In this document: one piece after another, positions 15,605-22,712 of the stretch
Numbering within the stretch: position 1 is the first letter of the stretch
How the letters are laid out: the number at the start of each line of letters is the position of its first letter
Origin: Campylobacteraceae bacterium
GTDB lineage: Bacteria; Campylobacterota; Campylobacteria; Campylobacterales; Campylobacteraceae
Assembly (NCBI GenBank): GCA_031274495.1
Contig: JAISQB010000012.1
Coordinates: 1 to 32,498 of the forward strand
Reading direction: 5' to 3'
DNA: 32,498 nt
Notes under the pieces: model-generated
What the model was told of the DNA's origin: nothing
Databases searched by the model: none
The model's input: the letters and a program-made list of their open reading frames with translations, nothing else
Made by a program: the position numbers and the translations under genes

Positions 15605-17353
15605 ATGTTTGATTGTGCAACAAACACTTTAGTGGCAAATCCGTCTGCAAATTTAGTGAAGCTTGCTTCATCGGCAGCTAAGAATAGGACATCTCTTGCA
15701 ATACTTCGCTCTATAGCCGCTATCTTTTTTGCATCGTTGCTGCTTGTGGGATGCAGTAGTTTCAAGAGAGAAATTTATACGGCTACATTTATCAGCCATA
15801 AAGATTCGCAGATCATAATAAGCGCAGCGGCCGGTTCTGATATTCCTATTCCTACCGCGAGCAGAGCGGGTTATCTTTTTACGGATTGGCAAGAGGATGA
15901 CACAGCGGAGGCGATAGCAGGCGGGACTTCGTACAAGTTGACAAAAAATACAACTTTCAAAGCGCGCTATACCGCCATAACTTATACCGTTATATTTGGA
16001 TCGGATACCTTCAAAGGAACGCAAGATTCACCCATAACAGCTCCCGCTATCGCGCCTAAAAAAGGCTATATCGGCGTTTGGCAAGAGGAGGGCGGGGACG
16101 TAAAAGTGTCAAACGGCACCCTATACGCACCGACAAAAAACGCAACCTTTCAAGTGCAGTATGAAGAGCCCGTCAGAGTTGCTTTTTTTGACGCGGATCT
16201 TAATCTTTTAACATCTGAAGATATTTTGAATGGTGAGACTGTGATGTTTTGCAATACATGCTGCACGCAAACTTGGTACGAAGCAAACAAGTCAAGCCCG
16301 ATAAGTATACCTTTTGCGGCAAACGGCAGTATCAACTTTTATGCGATTCCAAATGTTATAGAGGTAGCCGATCAGGTGGGATTGGACGATATGCGAAATA
16401 ACTTGACCGGCAAATATGTATTGACAAAAGATATAGCGTTAAGCGATAGAGCCGCCGGCGTTGATAGTAATGGGTGGTTTCCCATCGGGCATGATTATGA
16501 CAACCGCTTCTCGGGCGTTTTTAACGGCAACGGACACAAGATAACGAAACTTTGGATGGATAGAACATATGGTAACTATACGGGGTTGTTTGGTTTTATA
16601 CAGGATGCGACGATAAAAAACCTAAGCGTTGAGATAGACAATAGCAACGGCGGCATTAGAGGGCATGACCGTGTCGGCGGCATCGCGGGAGTAGCTTACG
16701 ACCGCTCAACGATCGCCAACAGCCGTACCACAGGAAAGATCAGTGGAAGAGATTATGTCGGCGGCATCGCGGGATATGTAAGTGCCGGTTCGATAACCAA
16801 CAGCTACTTTAAGGGAAATATCGACGCGAGCGGTAACTATATCGGTGGCATCGCGGGACTTGCCAACGCCAAATCGATAATAACCGGCAGTTACTCCAAA
16901 GCCGGTATCGACGGACTAAATAATGTCGGCGGCATCGCGGGATACATCTACAGCGGCAGCATAAGCAACAGTTACTCTACGGCAAATATCAGCGGGGCAA
17001 GCAATGTGGGCGGTATCACGGGAAGCGCTTATTACGGCTCGATCATCACCAATAATGCCGCGCTGAGCTCCCTCGTTTTGGGCACGGCAAACTCCAATCG
17101 TATCGTCGGATATATAGACGGCGTCAATACGGTATTAAACAATATCGCCAAAATCGATATGGCGACGGACTTTACCGATTTTGTCGAAGGCAACGGGTAT
17201 TCTGGAACAGGAAAGACTGATAGCGTTTTGAAGTCTAAAGAGACTTATGCCAACAATCCGGTTAGCGGTGGTCTTGGCTGGAATTTTGAGACGATTTGGA
17301 AGATGGAGGCGGATAAAAACGGCGGGCATCCATATTTTTACTGGCAAGAGTAG
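15605..17353 (+). CDS. Surface lipoprotein with Flg_new-like and GLUG repeats
   Basis: This is a 582-residue protein. The start is fixed by GGAGGT upstream of the ATG and by the absence of later Met codons. It has an unusually long n-region, then a hydrophobic segment and lipobox LLVGC at Cys50. Residues 55-180 hold two copies resembling the Listeria-Bacteroides (Flg_new) beta-grasp repeat, for example PTASRAGYLFTDWQEDD. From about 355 on, five GLUG-type repeats with the consensus VGGIAGY...GSITNSYS occur every 27-28 residues and probably form a beta-helix. Such proteins act as adhesins or cell-surface structures. It ends in a flat C-terminus with no sorting motif. It is monocistronic, flanked by terminators, and next to the prophage. 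Confidence 0.75.
   Translation: MFDCATNTLVANPSANLVKLASSAAKNRTSLAILRSIAAIFFASLLLVGCSSFKREIYTATFISHKDSQIIISAAAGSDIPIPTASRAGYLFTDWQEDDTAEAIAGGTSYKLTKNTTFKARYTAITYTVIFGSDTFKGTQDSPITAPAIAPKKGYIGVWQEEGGDVKVSNGTLYAPTKNATFQVQYEEPVRVAFFDADLNLLTSEDILNGETVMFCNTCCTQTWYEANKSSPISIPFAANGSINFYAIPNVIEVADQVGLDDMRNNLTGKYVLTKDIALSDRAAGVDSNGWFPIGHDYDNRFSGVFNGNGHKITKLWMDRTYGNYTGLFGFIQDATIKNLSVEIDNSNGGIRGHDRVGGIAGVAYDRSTIANSRTTGKISGRDYVGGIAGYVSAGSITNSYFKGNIDASGNYIGGIAGLANAKSIITGSYSKAGIDGLNNVGGIAGYIYSGSISNSYSTANISGASNVGGITGSAYYGSIITNNAALSSLVLGTANSNRIVGYIDGVNTVLNNIAKIDMATDFTDFVEGNGYSGTGKTDSVLKSKETYANNPVSGGLGWNFETIWKMEADKNGGHPYFYWQE
16673..17060 (+). repeat. GLUG-coding tandem repeats, five units
   Basis: GTCGGCGGCATCGCGGGA or close variants start at 16673, 16757, 16841, 16925 and 17006, a spacing of 84, 84, 84 and 81 bases. 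The near-identical 18-base core at DNA level could allow unit gain or loss by recombination. Confidence 0.85.
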
Positions 17354-17381
17354 ATAAAACGCTTCGTTTGAGGAGAGCCAT

Positions 17382-17411
17382 AGGGCGGATTTAACAAGCC
17401 AAATCTGCTCT
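17382..17411 (+). terminator. Terminator of the repeat lipoprotein gene
   Basis: AGGGCGGATTT pairs with AAATCTGCTCT (11 bp, two G-U pairs) around an eight-base loop, and GTCTGTTTTTG follows. It starts 28 bases after the stop codon. Confidence 0.65.
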
Positions 17412-17429
17412 GTCTGTTTTTGTTTGCTT

Positions 17430-17520
17430 TTGTGGGAGAGTGCTTGAAATGTAAGTTGTCACTTGAAAAAAATTATTGTGGGGAGTGCTTGTGATGCGTT
17501 GTCTGTGAGAAGTTGTGCTT
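17430..17520. repeat. Left-end direct repeats, candidate transposase-binding sites
   Basis: TTGTGGGAGAGTGCTTG (17430-17446) and TTGTGGGGAGTGCTTG (17476-17491) differ by one base gap and are 46 bases apart. A weaker third copy, GTTGTGCTTATG, lies near 17512. Each is followed by ATG and then GTTGTC-like bases. This resembles the multiple MuA sites (L1-L3) at the Mu left end in arrangement, not in sequence. Confidence 0.5.
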
Positions 17521-17590
17521 ATGTTTTATGTGCAAAAAGATTGCGGCAAAAGAGTTGAAAATTTCCAAAAAAGATTTTTTTAAAAGGCTT

Positions 17591-17622
17591 AAGTCCTATT
17601 TTATGGGCTTTTAAAAGGACTT
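17591..17622 (-). terminator. Possible terminator after the repressor gene
   Basis: AAGTCCT and AGGACTT form a 7-bp stem with an 18-base loop, 20 bases beyond the repressor stop. On the minus strand it is followed by AAGCC and a T/A-rich run ending in TCTTTTTT. A third GTCCT copy allows an alternative pairing. Confidence 0.35.
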
Positions 17623-17641
17623 TAAAAAGTGTCCTAAAGTT

Positions 17642-18346
17642 TTAAAAGATTACCTTTATGACCTTGCCTATGATCTGGAATACGCTTTGATCGTCCGGAT
17701 CTACTTCCCAGCTTTTATAATCAGCGTTTCGCGAAATAATCTCTAAAGTGCCTTTGTTTGATAGCTGTAAAATTTTGACCATAAGGACATTGCGCCAGTT
17801 TAGTACATACAGCCCATCTCCGCTGTAAGTGTTTTTTGTGATGTCAAAAATGACCCAGTTGTCGGGTAAAAGTATAGGGAGCATACTATAGCCGTCTACT
17901 TGGGTAGTACGCAAATTTGCAGCATTTGCCGGTGTTTTAAAGGCTATTTGAGAAATAACAAAAGTCTCATGTGTATCAAAAACTTCCGTATCTTCTATGC
18001 TTGATAATGTACCGGCTGAGGCACGCTGTGACAATATGTTTATGCGTACAGTCTCTTCTGTCTTGCTTGATGGATCTGCTGATTGATTGAACGTCTCCGA
18101 AATCTTTTTTATAGGACTTGGTGACACATTTTCCTGACTTAGTGACTCGTTCTCTTTTTCTAAAAAATAAGAGATATCTTTTTCGAGCGCTTTTGCAAGC
18201 TTTCCCAGAATAGAGAGAGTTATTTTTGCCTTGTCTATCTCGTAAGATTTAACGCTGTTTAGGGATACACCGGATTTTTTGGCAAGCTCTTCTTGATTCC
18301 AACCAAATTTTTGTCTGTGAAGTTTTATTTTTTGTCCTAAAGTCAT
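17642..18346 (-). CDS. Prophage repressor, HTH plus S24 (LexA/CI-type) peptidase domain
   Basis: The 234-residue protein has an N-terminal XRE-type helix-turn-helix (NQEELAKKSGVSLNSVKSYE). The C-terminal S24 domain carries a likely self-cleavage site Ala111-Gly112 (RASAGTL), the nucleophile Ser154 (DGYSMLP) and Lys191 (LMVKILQ). The Ser-Lys spacing of 37 equals that of LexA. It should keep the prophage silent by binding the operator at 18362-18379 and should be inactivated by RecA-stimulated self-cleavage during DNA damage. This differs from phage Mu itself, whose Repc lacks an S24 domain. AAGGA precedes the ATG. Confidence 0.88.
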   Translation of the reverse strand: MTLGQKIKLHRQKFGWNQEELAKKSGVSLNSVKSYEIDKAKITLSILGKLAKALEKDISYFLEKENESLSQENVSPSPIKKISETFNQSADPSSKTEETVRINILSQRASAGTLSSIEDTEVFDTHETFVISQIAFKTPANAANLRTTQVDGYSMLPILLPDNWVIFDITKNTYSGDGLYVLNWRNVLMVKILQLSNKGTLEIISRNADYKSWEVDPDDQSVFQIIGKVIKVIF

Positions 18347-18355
18347 ATTTTTTCC

Positions 18356-18384
18356 TTGACAAGTCTAAATATTTAGACTATAAT
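18356..18384 (+). promoter_or_regulatory. Early rightward prophage promoter, perfect sigma-70 consensus
   Basis: TTGACA (18356-18361) and TATAAT (18379-18384) are separated by exactly 17 bases. It faces away from the repressor gene and should drive the ner, transposase A/B and early genes. On the opposite strand, TATAGT just right of the palindrome may serve the repressor gene itself, giving overlapping divergent promoters. Confidence 0.82.
18362..18379. promoter_or_regulatory. Repressor operator, 18-bp perfect palindrome
   Basis: AGTCTAAATATTTAGACT is a perfect palindrome. It fills the early-promoter spacer and overlaps the first base of the -10, so a dimer bound here would exclude RNA polymerase and could also control the repressor promoter. 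Confidence 0.75.
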
Positions 18385-18450
18385 TTCAATAGTTTTAGAA
18401 AATTATTGCATTTAACTGCTTTAACTTTTCTTGTGTTTTTTAATTTATTG

Positions 18451-18542
18451 GCCTCGAGATTGCCAAGAGGCTCCTACGTACTATCCTAATGGAGGGCAAA
18501 CGCCCGCCGTGAGCGCAATAATAAGCGGATAGTTATTTTTTT
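18451..18542 (+). ncRNA. Structured leader RNA or attenuator in the early transcript
   Basis: About 60 bases into the early transcript lie a GCCTC/GAGGC hairpin and then a multi-stem element. The outer pairing ACTATCC (18480-18486) with GGATAGT (18527-18533) encloses a GGGC-AAAC-GCCC hairpin and GC-rich bases. The right outer arm ends at the start of TTATTTTTTT. It is far more GC-rich than its flanks. It could be a small RNA ending in an intrinsic terminator, or an attenuator limiting early transcription. I know no matching RNA family. Confidence 0.45.
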
Positions 18543-18667
18543 GGGTTTTTTAGGGCGGAGATTATTTCATTTCTGCCATTGCAGATATATATGTGGTATA
18601 TCCTTTTGATTTGCCTCCTCTTCCCTGAAAAGCCCATTTTTAGTTAATTTTTGTTTGGAGACAAATA

Positions 18668-18823
18668 ATGACAAAAATAGTTGAATATAAGCTTGAGTAC
18701 GGCACCGGCGCGTGCAATAAATGAGGCGGTTGGCGAGGGGAGCTTTGCGAACTCAATCGGCTTTTGGCAACTTATAAAAAGATGAAAGCAGTTAGGAGTA
18801 TAAGGCAACGTATGAGTAGATAA
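18668..18823 (+). pseudogene. Small early ORF interrupted by TGA, probably decayed
   Basis: A good GGAG sits eight bases before an ATG that opens an 18-codon peptide (MTKIVEYKLEYGTGACNK) ended by TGA at 18722-18724. The same frame then continues 32 codons to a TAA (GGWRGELCELNRLL...). A second frame over the same DNA also reads well (ARAINEAVGEGSFANSIG...), so a frameshift after codon 13 may be the true lesion. I infer a decayed small gene. Function unknown. Confidence 0.35.
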
Positions 18824-18894
18824 AGGCAGACGTTTAACGCAAAGCGGGATTAAATTTGTAAAGATGTTTGAAGTGGTTATCGCAGGATAACAAT

Positions 18895-18944
18895 TTGCGA
18901 AAACCCCTAATAGTCTGTATATAATACTCTACGGTGATGTAGAG
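18895..18944 (+). promoter_or_regulatory. Possible second promoter with hairpin, upstream of the ner-position gene
   Basis: TTGCGA and TATAAT (18920-18925) are separated by 19 bases. Immediately after the -10 lies CTCTAC-GGTGAT-GTAGAG, a perfect 6-bp inverted repeat that could be an operator. The rest of 18824-19043 has only short, broken frames. Confidence 0.33.
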
Positions 18945-19043
18945 GATATCAAGTAAATATATGCGTAATTGCGGATGGGTGCAAATGGTGAATTTTATTG
19001 AACAAAAATAACTGACTACTAAAAAAATTGAAAAGGAAAAAAT

Positions 19044-19271
19044 ATGAAATTTAAATCAGGGTCTCTATCTGAAAGATTGGCAAAGAGAGGTAAATCCATA
19101 ACCCTTTTAGGCAGGAGCGTAGGATTTACAACAAGCGAAATCGCCCTGCTTGGTAAATTCAGCAACGGCACTACTCGAGGAAAAAGAAACAGCATAACAA
19201 AAAGGCTGCTTAAGACGCTGCAAGAGTGCGATAAAGATGTAGATGAAGTGTTACGTGAAATGGAGTGGTGA
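19044..19271 (+). CDS. Small basic protein at the ner position
   Basis: The 75-residue basic protein is placed exactly where Mu has ner, between the repressor region and transposase A. The SD AAGGA is well spaced. A helical stretch (LSERLAKRGKSITLLGRSVG) may be the first helices of a DNA-binding fold. I see no strong similarity to Mu Ner, so the role as a negative regulator of early transcription is inferred from position, size and charge. Its stop lies two bases before the preferred transposase ATG, which suggests translational coupling. Confidence 0.6.
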   Translation: MKFKSGSLSERLAKRGKSITLLGRSVGFTTSEIALLGKFSNGTTRGKRNSITKRLLKTLQECDKDVDEVLREMEW

Positions 19272-19273
19272 CC

Positions 19274-21295
19274 ATGGCAGAATGGAAAAGCGCAAAAAAA
19301 TTTGCACAAGAAAAAGGTGTTAATTATGATGCTGTCAGGCAAGCTGTATCTCGCGCCAATAAGGCAGATAAAAAATTTTGCAAGATAGGGTCTAAATATT
19401 TGTACTTTAGGTACATTTATGGCATTGGACATGGTGGTAAAGTTCTGCAAATTTACTCCGAACCGATACAAAGTGCTACGCCCGAATGCGTAGAGGTGGG
19501 CGTGCCCATCCAAACTGAAGTTGTCCCCACGCAGGCTAATACTAAATCTATTACAGAGACTCCCGATATAAGCTATTTTACGCTTACAGCGGAGCAAAAA
19601 GAGGAGGCGAATAAAAAACTTTGCATCCTTAAAGAGTACGAAAAAGCCCGTAAGCGCGGTGTTTGTGTTGTGGATTTTTTAAAGGTCTGCGACATAGAAC
19701 ACCCTGAATATGCGCTGAATGAAGCGAAGCTGTTTAGATGGCGGCGCGATTACAAAAAAAGCGGTATAACCGCTCTTGCGGATAAGCGCGGTGTTGTTAG
19801 GGCAGGTTCTACAAGTTTGGATGAGTGGATGCAGGAGTTTGTGCTTACAAAGTTTCGCGCACACGGTGCAGGGAAGATGAATTTTTTACAACTCCGGGAT
19901 GCCTTGCATAAAGAGGCGCATTTTAGAGTTGGATACGACTACTACGGCTTTATAATGGGGGAAGTTAAATCTCTGTGCGGCTATGGCACTATTAAGAGAT
20001 TTATTGAAAATTATTACAAAGCGAACTCCCTTGAGTACTTAATGGTTACTAAGGGCGAGGATAAGGCTAAGAGCTATAGGCAACCCGCGATGGGCAACCA
20101 AAAAGAGATTGTAACCTACCGCAACCAAGAGTGGCAGATAGACAGCTCTCCTTTGGATGTTATAGTCTTAGATAAAGACGGCAAGCAGATACGCCCGTTT
20201 ATATTGTCTATTATTGATACATACTCGGGCAGATGTGTCGCGAGCCTCAATAAGACCTCCAACTCCCTTGCGCTTATAAGGCTTCTTTGGAAAGCGTTCT
20301 CTAAGCTCGGCAAACCTACCTACATAAAAGGCGACAACGGCAAGGATTATCTATCTAAACAATTTCAAGAACTTTTAAATGGCTTGGGGATTGATTACGA
20401 TAGGGCTATTGCTTACAGCGGCGATGAAAAAGGCAGTGTTGAGCGGCACTTTGGCGTTATGCAACACTCCGATATCTCTTTTGCACACGGCTATATAGGA
20501 TCTTGTCTAAGAGATAGAGAGGCTATCGAGCAGCGCACACCTAAACGCGAGCGCACGGGAACGGATAATAATGGCAACGCGATAAAAACGAACCAGAAAT
20601 TTTTAATGACCTTTGAGGAGGCGGAGGCATTGTTGGAAGAGACGGTCCTGAAGTGGGACATTATGAGAGTGCGCCGCAAGTCTGATTTATCTCCTTTAGA
20701 CAGATGGAACGCCTGCAACAAAGAGTTGGTGGGCGTGGACTATGCGAAGTTTTTGTTGTATGCCTCTGAGGGCGTTAATAGGATCGTTGGCAAAAAGGGT
20801 CTGAGTGTGGAAGCGATGGTCTATGTAAGCAAAGATCTGCCTCCTGTGGGTACGGAGGTAGTTACAAGACACAACATAGACAACTTACAAGAGATTTATG
20901 TTTTTGACGCTAAGGGCAATTTTCTATGTACTGCGTGGGATAGAGAGATAGCTGCCTTGAGCGCGGAAGATTATAAATTGGCTAAAAAGATGTTTAGAGA
21001 GGATGTGAAAGCCATAAGGAAGCTTATCCGAAGCGCACAAGCATCCGAATTTACGAAGTTGCATCTTGCTTATGACCTTGAGAAGATGCAAGATACGCAT
21101 AGAAAATCTCTTAAATCCGAAAGTATGGCAGAAGATGGCGACATAAGTGCACTTAAACAGCAGCTAAAGGAGGAGAGAGAGATAAGAGCTATCACGGGAG
21201 CGAATTTTGATGCCCCCGAAATTAAAAAACAGCCTAAGCAAAAACGGGTTACTTGGGAAGATGTGGTTAACGGCTACATCTCAGAGAGTGCTTAA
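19274..21295 (+). CDS. MuA-like DDE transposase
   Basis: The product has 673 residues from the ATG at 19274. GGAG eight bases upstream supports it over the GTG codons at 19265 and 19268. The N-terminus is a winged-helix-like DNA-binding region (EWKSAKKFAQEKGVNYDAVRQ), as in MuA/HTH_Tnp_Mu proteins, followed by further helical binding domains. The catalytic core has Asp290 (WQIDSSPLDV), Asp354 (IKGDNGKDYLS) and Glu390 (DEKGSVERHF), with a D-35-E spacing. A Mu-type C-terminal beta-barrel and a basic, helical tail (about 600-673) that would contact MuB and ClpX follow. It cuts and joins phage ends during integration and replicative transposition. Confidence 0.92.
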   Translation: MAEWKSAKKFAQEKGVNYDAVRQAVSRANKADKKFCKIGSKYLYFRYIYGIGHGGKVLQIYSEPIQSATPECVEVGVPIQTEVVPTQANTKSITETPDISYFTLTAEQKEEANKKLCILKEYEKARKRGVCVVDFLKVCDIEHPEYALNEAKLFRWRRDYKKSGITALADKRGVVRAGSTSLDEWMQEFVLTKFRAHGAGKMNFLQLRDALHKEAHFRVGYDYYGFIMGEVKSLCGYGTIKRFIENYYKANSLEYLMVTKGEDKAKSYRQPAMGNQKEIVTYRNQEWQIDSSPLDVIVLDKDGKQIRPFILSIIDTYSGRCVASLNKTSNSLALIRLLWKAFSKLGKPTYIKGDNGKDYLSKQFQELLNGLGIDYDRAIAYSGDEKGSVERHFGVMQHSDISFAHGYIGSCLRDREAIEQRTPKRERTGTDNNGNAIKTNQKFLMTFEEAEALLEETVLKWDIMRVRRKSDLSPLDRWNACNKELVGVDYAKFLLYASEGVNRIVGKKGLSVEAMVYVSKDLPPVGTEVVTRHNIDNLQEIYVFDAKGNFLCTAWDREIAALSAEDYKLAKKMFREDVKAIRKLIRSAQASEFTKLHLAYDLEKMQDTHRKSLKSESMAEDGDISALKQQLKEEREIRAITGANFDAPEIKKQPKQKRVTWEDVVNGYISESA

Positions 21296-21401
21296 GGTAA
21301 GAGAAGTTGTAGGTATTGCGGTTGTCTTTGATTTTTTGTCTGAATGCAAAAAAGATACGGGGACGGGCGAATTATGACATATTTTGTTGGGAGTTTAAAA
21401 A

Positions 21402-22349
21402 ATGGAACTTAGAGATAGAATTAAACGGTATTTGGAGGAGAACGGTGTCTCTCAAAATAGGTTTGCAAAAACGATAGGCGTTAACGGCGCCTATCTTAGT
21501 AGGTATTTAGAAGAGGGATCCGGTTATCGCTATGCCGGTAAGATAGAAGGACCCGCTGCAAAATACATTGACAATTGCAGCACAAAAACGCAAGAGGGGG
21601 TAAGAGAGCCTATCCCTTTTATCGTTACAAGGGATGTTAATAACGCATTCTTTGTGATAGATGATGCCGTAGATATAGGTAAGATAGCGGTAATTACAGG
21701 CACTCCCGGGTGCGGAAAAACACGCACGATAAGGGAGTATGTACAAGAGAGGCCAAACGCTGTGCTTATAGAGGCTACTATCCGCACGCGCGGTAAAGAG
21801 CTGTTTGAAATGATAGCAAAGAGACTTGGCGTTAAGACGCTTGCAAGTCAGGATGCCATGGTAAGGGAGTGTGCCGAAGAGTTGACAAGAAGTGAAAAAT
21901 TTTTTATCGTGGATGAGGCTGAACATTTGTCTTACGCTGCTCTGGAGCTGCTTAGGCGCTTGCACGATTTTTCGGGGCGCGCACTAATCCTTGTGGGGAC
22001 GGAGCAATTAGTAGATAACCTAAGGGGAGCAAAAAGCTCTACGCGCAAGGCAAGAGAGTACAGACAGTTAAGCTCTCGAATTGTAGGTAAGTACGAGTTT
22101 AAGGGGCTTGCATATAAAAGAGAGGTTGCCGAGAAGATAGTCGAGGAGCAAAAGGATTTAATCGCATACTGCGAAGCTTTAGGGGTAAAGAACACCGGAG
22201 CGATAAAAACTACAAAACTCCTTGCACGTGGCAATGTACGCAAAATAGAGAATCTACTCGAGCGCGCTAAACGCCTTGCGCGTATCTCTAACGCACAGAT
22301 AGACGCAGAGTTGATAAAAGAAGCCTCCGCGATGGTTTTTTTAGATTAG
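21402..22349 (+). CDS. MuB-like AAA+ transposition ATPase
   Basis: The 315-residue protein, close to Mu B in length (312), has an N-terminal helix-turn-helix (QNRFAKTIGVNGAYLSRYLE), then an ATPase core with Walker A GTPGCGKT at residues 100-107 and Walker B FFIVDEAEHL. The C-terminal helical domain (VRKIENLLERAKRLA) matches the AAA_22/MuB layout. It should coat target DNA in an ATP-dependent way, recruit transposase and confer target immunity. GGGAG lies before the ATG. The 106-base gap from the transposase has no convincing gene. Confidence 0.88.
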   Translation: MELRDRIKRYLEENGVSQNRFAKTIGVNGAYLSRYLEEGSGYRYAGKIEGPAAKYIDNCSTKTQEGVREPIPFIVTRDVNNAFFVIDDAVDIGKIAVITGTPGCGKTRTIREYVQERPNAVLIEATIRTRGKELFEMIAKRLGVKTLASQDAMVRECAEELTRSEKFFIVDEAEHLSYAALELLRRLHDFSGRALILVGTEQLVDNLRGAKSSTRKAREYRQLSSRIVGKYEFKGLAYKREVAEKIVEEQKDLIAYCEALGVKNTGAIKTTKLLARGNVRKIENLLERAKRLARISNAQIDAELIKEASAMVFLD

Positions 22350-22361
22350 GGAGGCGGCAAG

Positions 22362-22439
22362 ATGAAAAAACCGGTTTGGATGGTTGCAGATGACATTGGA
22401 AAGCCGAGCTTGGCGGATGAGGTGGTGTATGATAGTTAG
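22362..22439 (+). CDS. Micro-ORF, 25 residues
   Basis: GGGAGG seven bases before an ATG opens MKKPVWMVADDIGKPSLADE..., ending 11 bases inside the next ORF. Function unknown. The excellent SD and tight packing support expression. Confidence 0.45.
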   Translation: MKKPVWMVADDIGKPSLADEVVYDS

Positions 22440-22623
22440 GCTTACAAGAGCCTCTGTAGCTTTTGCCCTCGCACTGGGAGCTAAGAATATAGAGGAGTAT
22501 ATAAAAATTATGGAGGCGACAAATGGAGTGGGCTACGGCGTGTGTATTGTTAATAATCGTAATTATCGTGGAGGCGATACACGAAATATGGACGATAAAA
22601 AAGAGAGAAAGATGGAAAGGTAA
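22429..22623 (+). CDS. Hypothetical early phage protein, 64 residues
   Basis: The track's 22384 start is in-frame but unsupported; the ATG at 22429 has GAGGTGG just upstream, inside the end of the previous micro-ORF. The N-terminal part (TRASVAFALALGAKNIEEYI) is a plausible helical domain. The last 30 residues are polar and charged (DDKKERKMER) and overlap another good reading frame (22523-22627), so either frame could be the functional one there. Not recognised. Its place after B is where Mu carries small semi-essential early genes. Confidence 0.5.
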   Translation: MIVRLTRASVAFALALGAKNIEEYIKIMEATNGVGYGVCIVNNRNYRGGDTRNMDDKKERKMER

Positions 22624-22627
22624 ATGA
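22523..22627 (+). CDS. Micro-ORF encoding a single-pass membrane peptide
   Basis: TATGGAGGCGACAA precedes an ATG that opens 34 residues. A strongly hydrophobic stretch (WATACVLLIIVIIVEAI) is followed by a basic tail (KKRERWKGK), the layout of a one-helix inner-membrane peptide. It lies out of frame within the 64-residue ORF and ends ATGA-style into the next one. Function unknown. Confidence 0.42.
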   Translation: MEWATACVLLIIVIIVEAIHEIWTIKKRERWKGK

Positions 22628-22689
22628 TTAAGACAGACAATAAGAACAGCACAAAAACCTTTATGTGCGATCGCCGCAAAGAACATTAG
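22624..22689 (+). CDS. Micro-ORF, 21 residues
   Basis: It starts at an ATGA overlap with the previous stop and has AAGG upstream. It encodes a short polar, basic peptide (MIKTDNKNSTKTFMCDRRKE...). It may be only a coupling peptide. Confidence 0.28.
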   Translation: MIKTDNKNSTKTFMCDRRKEH

Positions 22690-22712
22690 AGAAATTAAAA
22701 GGAGATAAAAAG

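Noticed and set aside
16673-17060. Regular 84-base repeats as a CRISPR array
   Set aside because: The repeats are in frame within a long gene and encode GLUG units; spacers are coding and similar to each other.
18722-18724. In-frame TGA as possible recoding (selenocysteine or readthrough)
   Set aside because: No selenocysteine-insertion hairpin is apparent and an alternative frame also reads well, so ordinary decay explains it better.
21288-21377. 29-codon ORF (GTG start) between transposase A and B
   Set aside because: It begins inside the transposase end with no clear SD and has no features; listed here only because the gap otherwise looks empty.
22288-22686. 132-residue minus-strand ORF over the micro-ORF region
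   Set aside because: Composition is unlike a folded protein (HTPPHPPSS-type runs), there is no good SD, and the plus strand has a chain of well-started overlapping ORFs in the direction of the operon.
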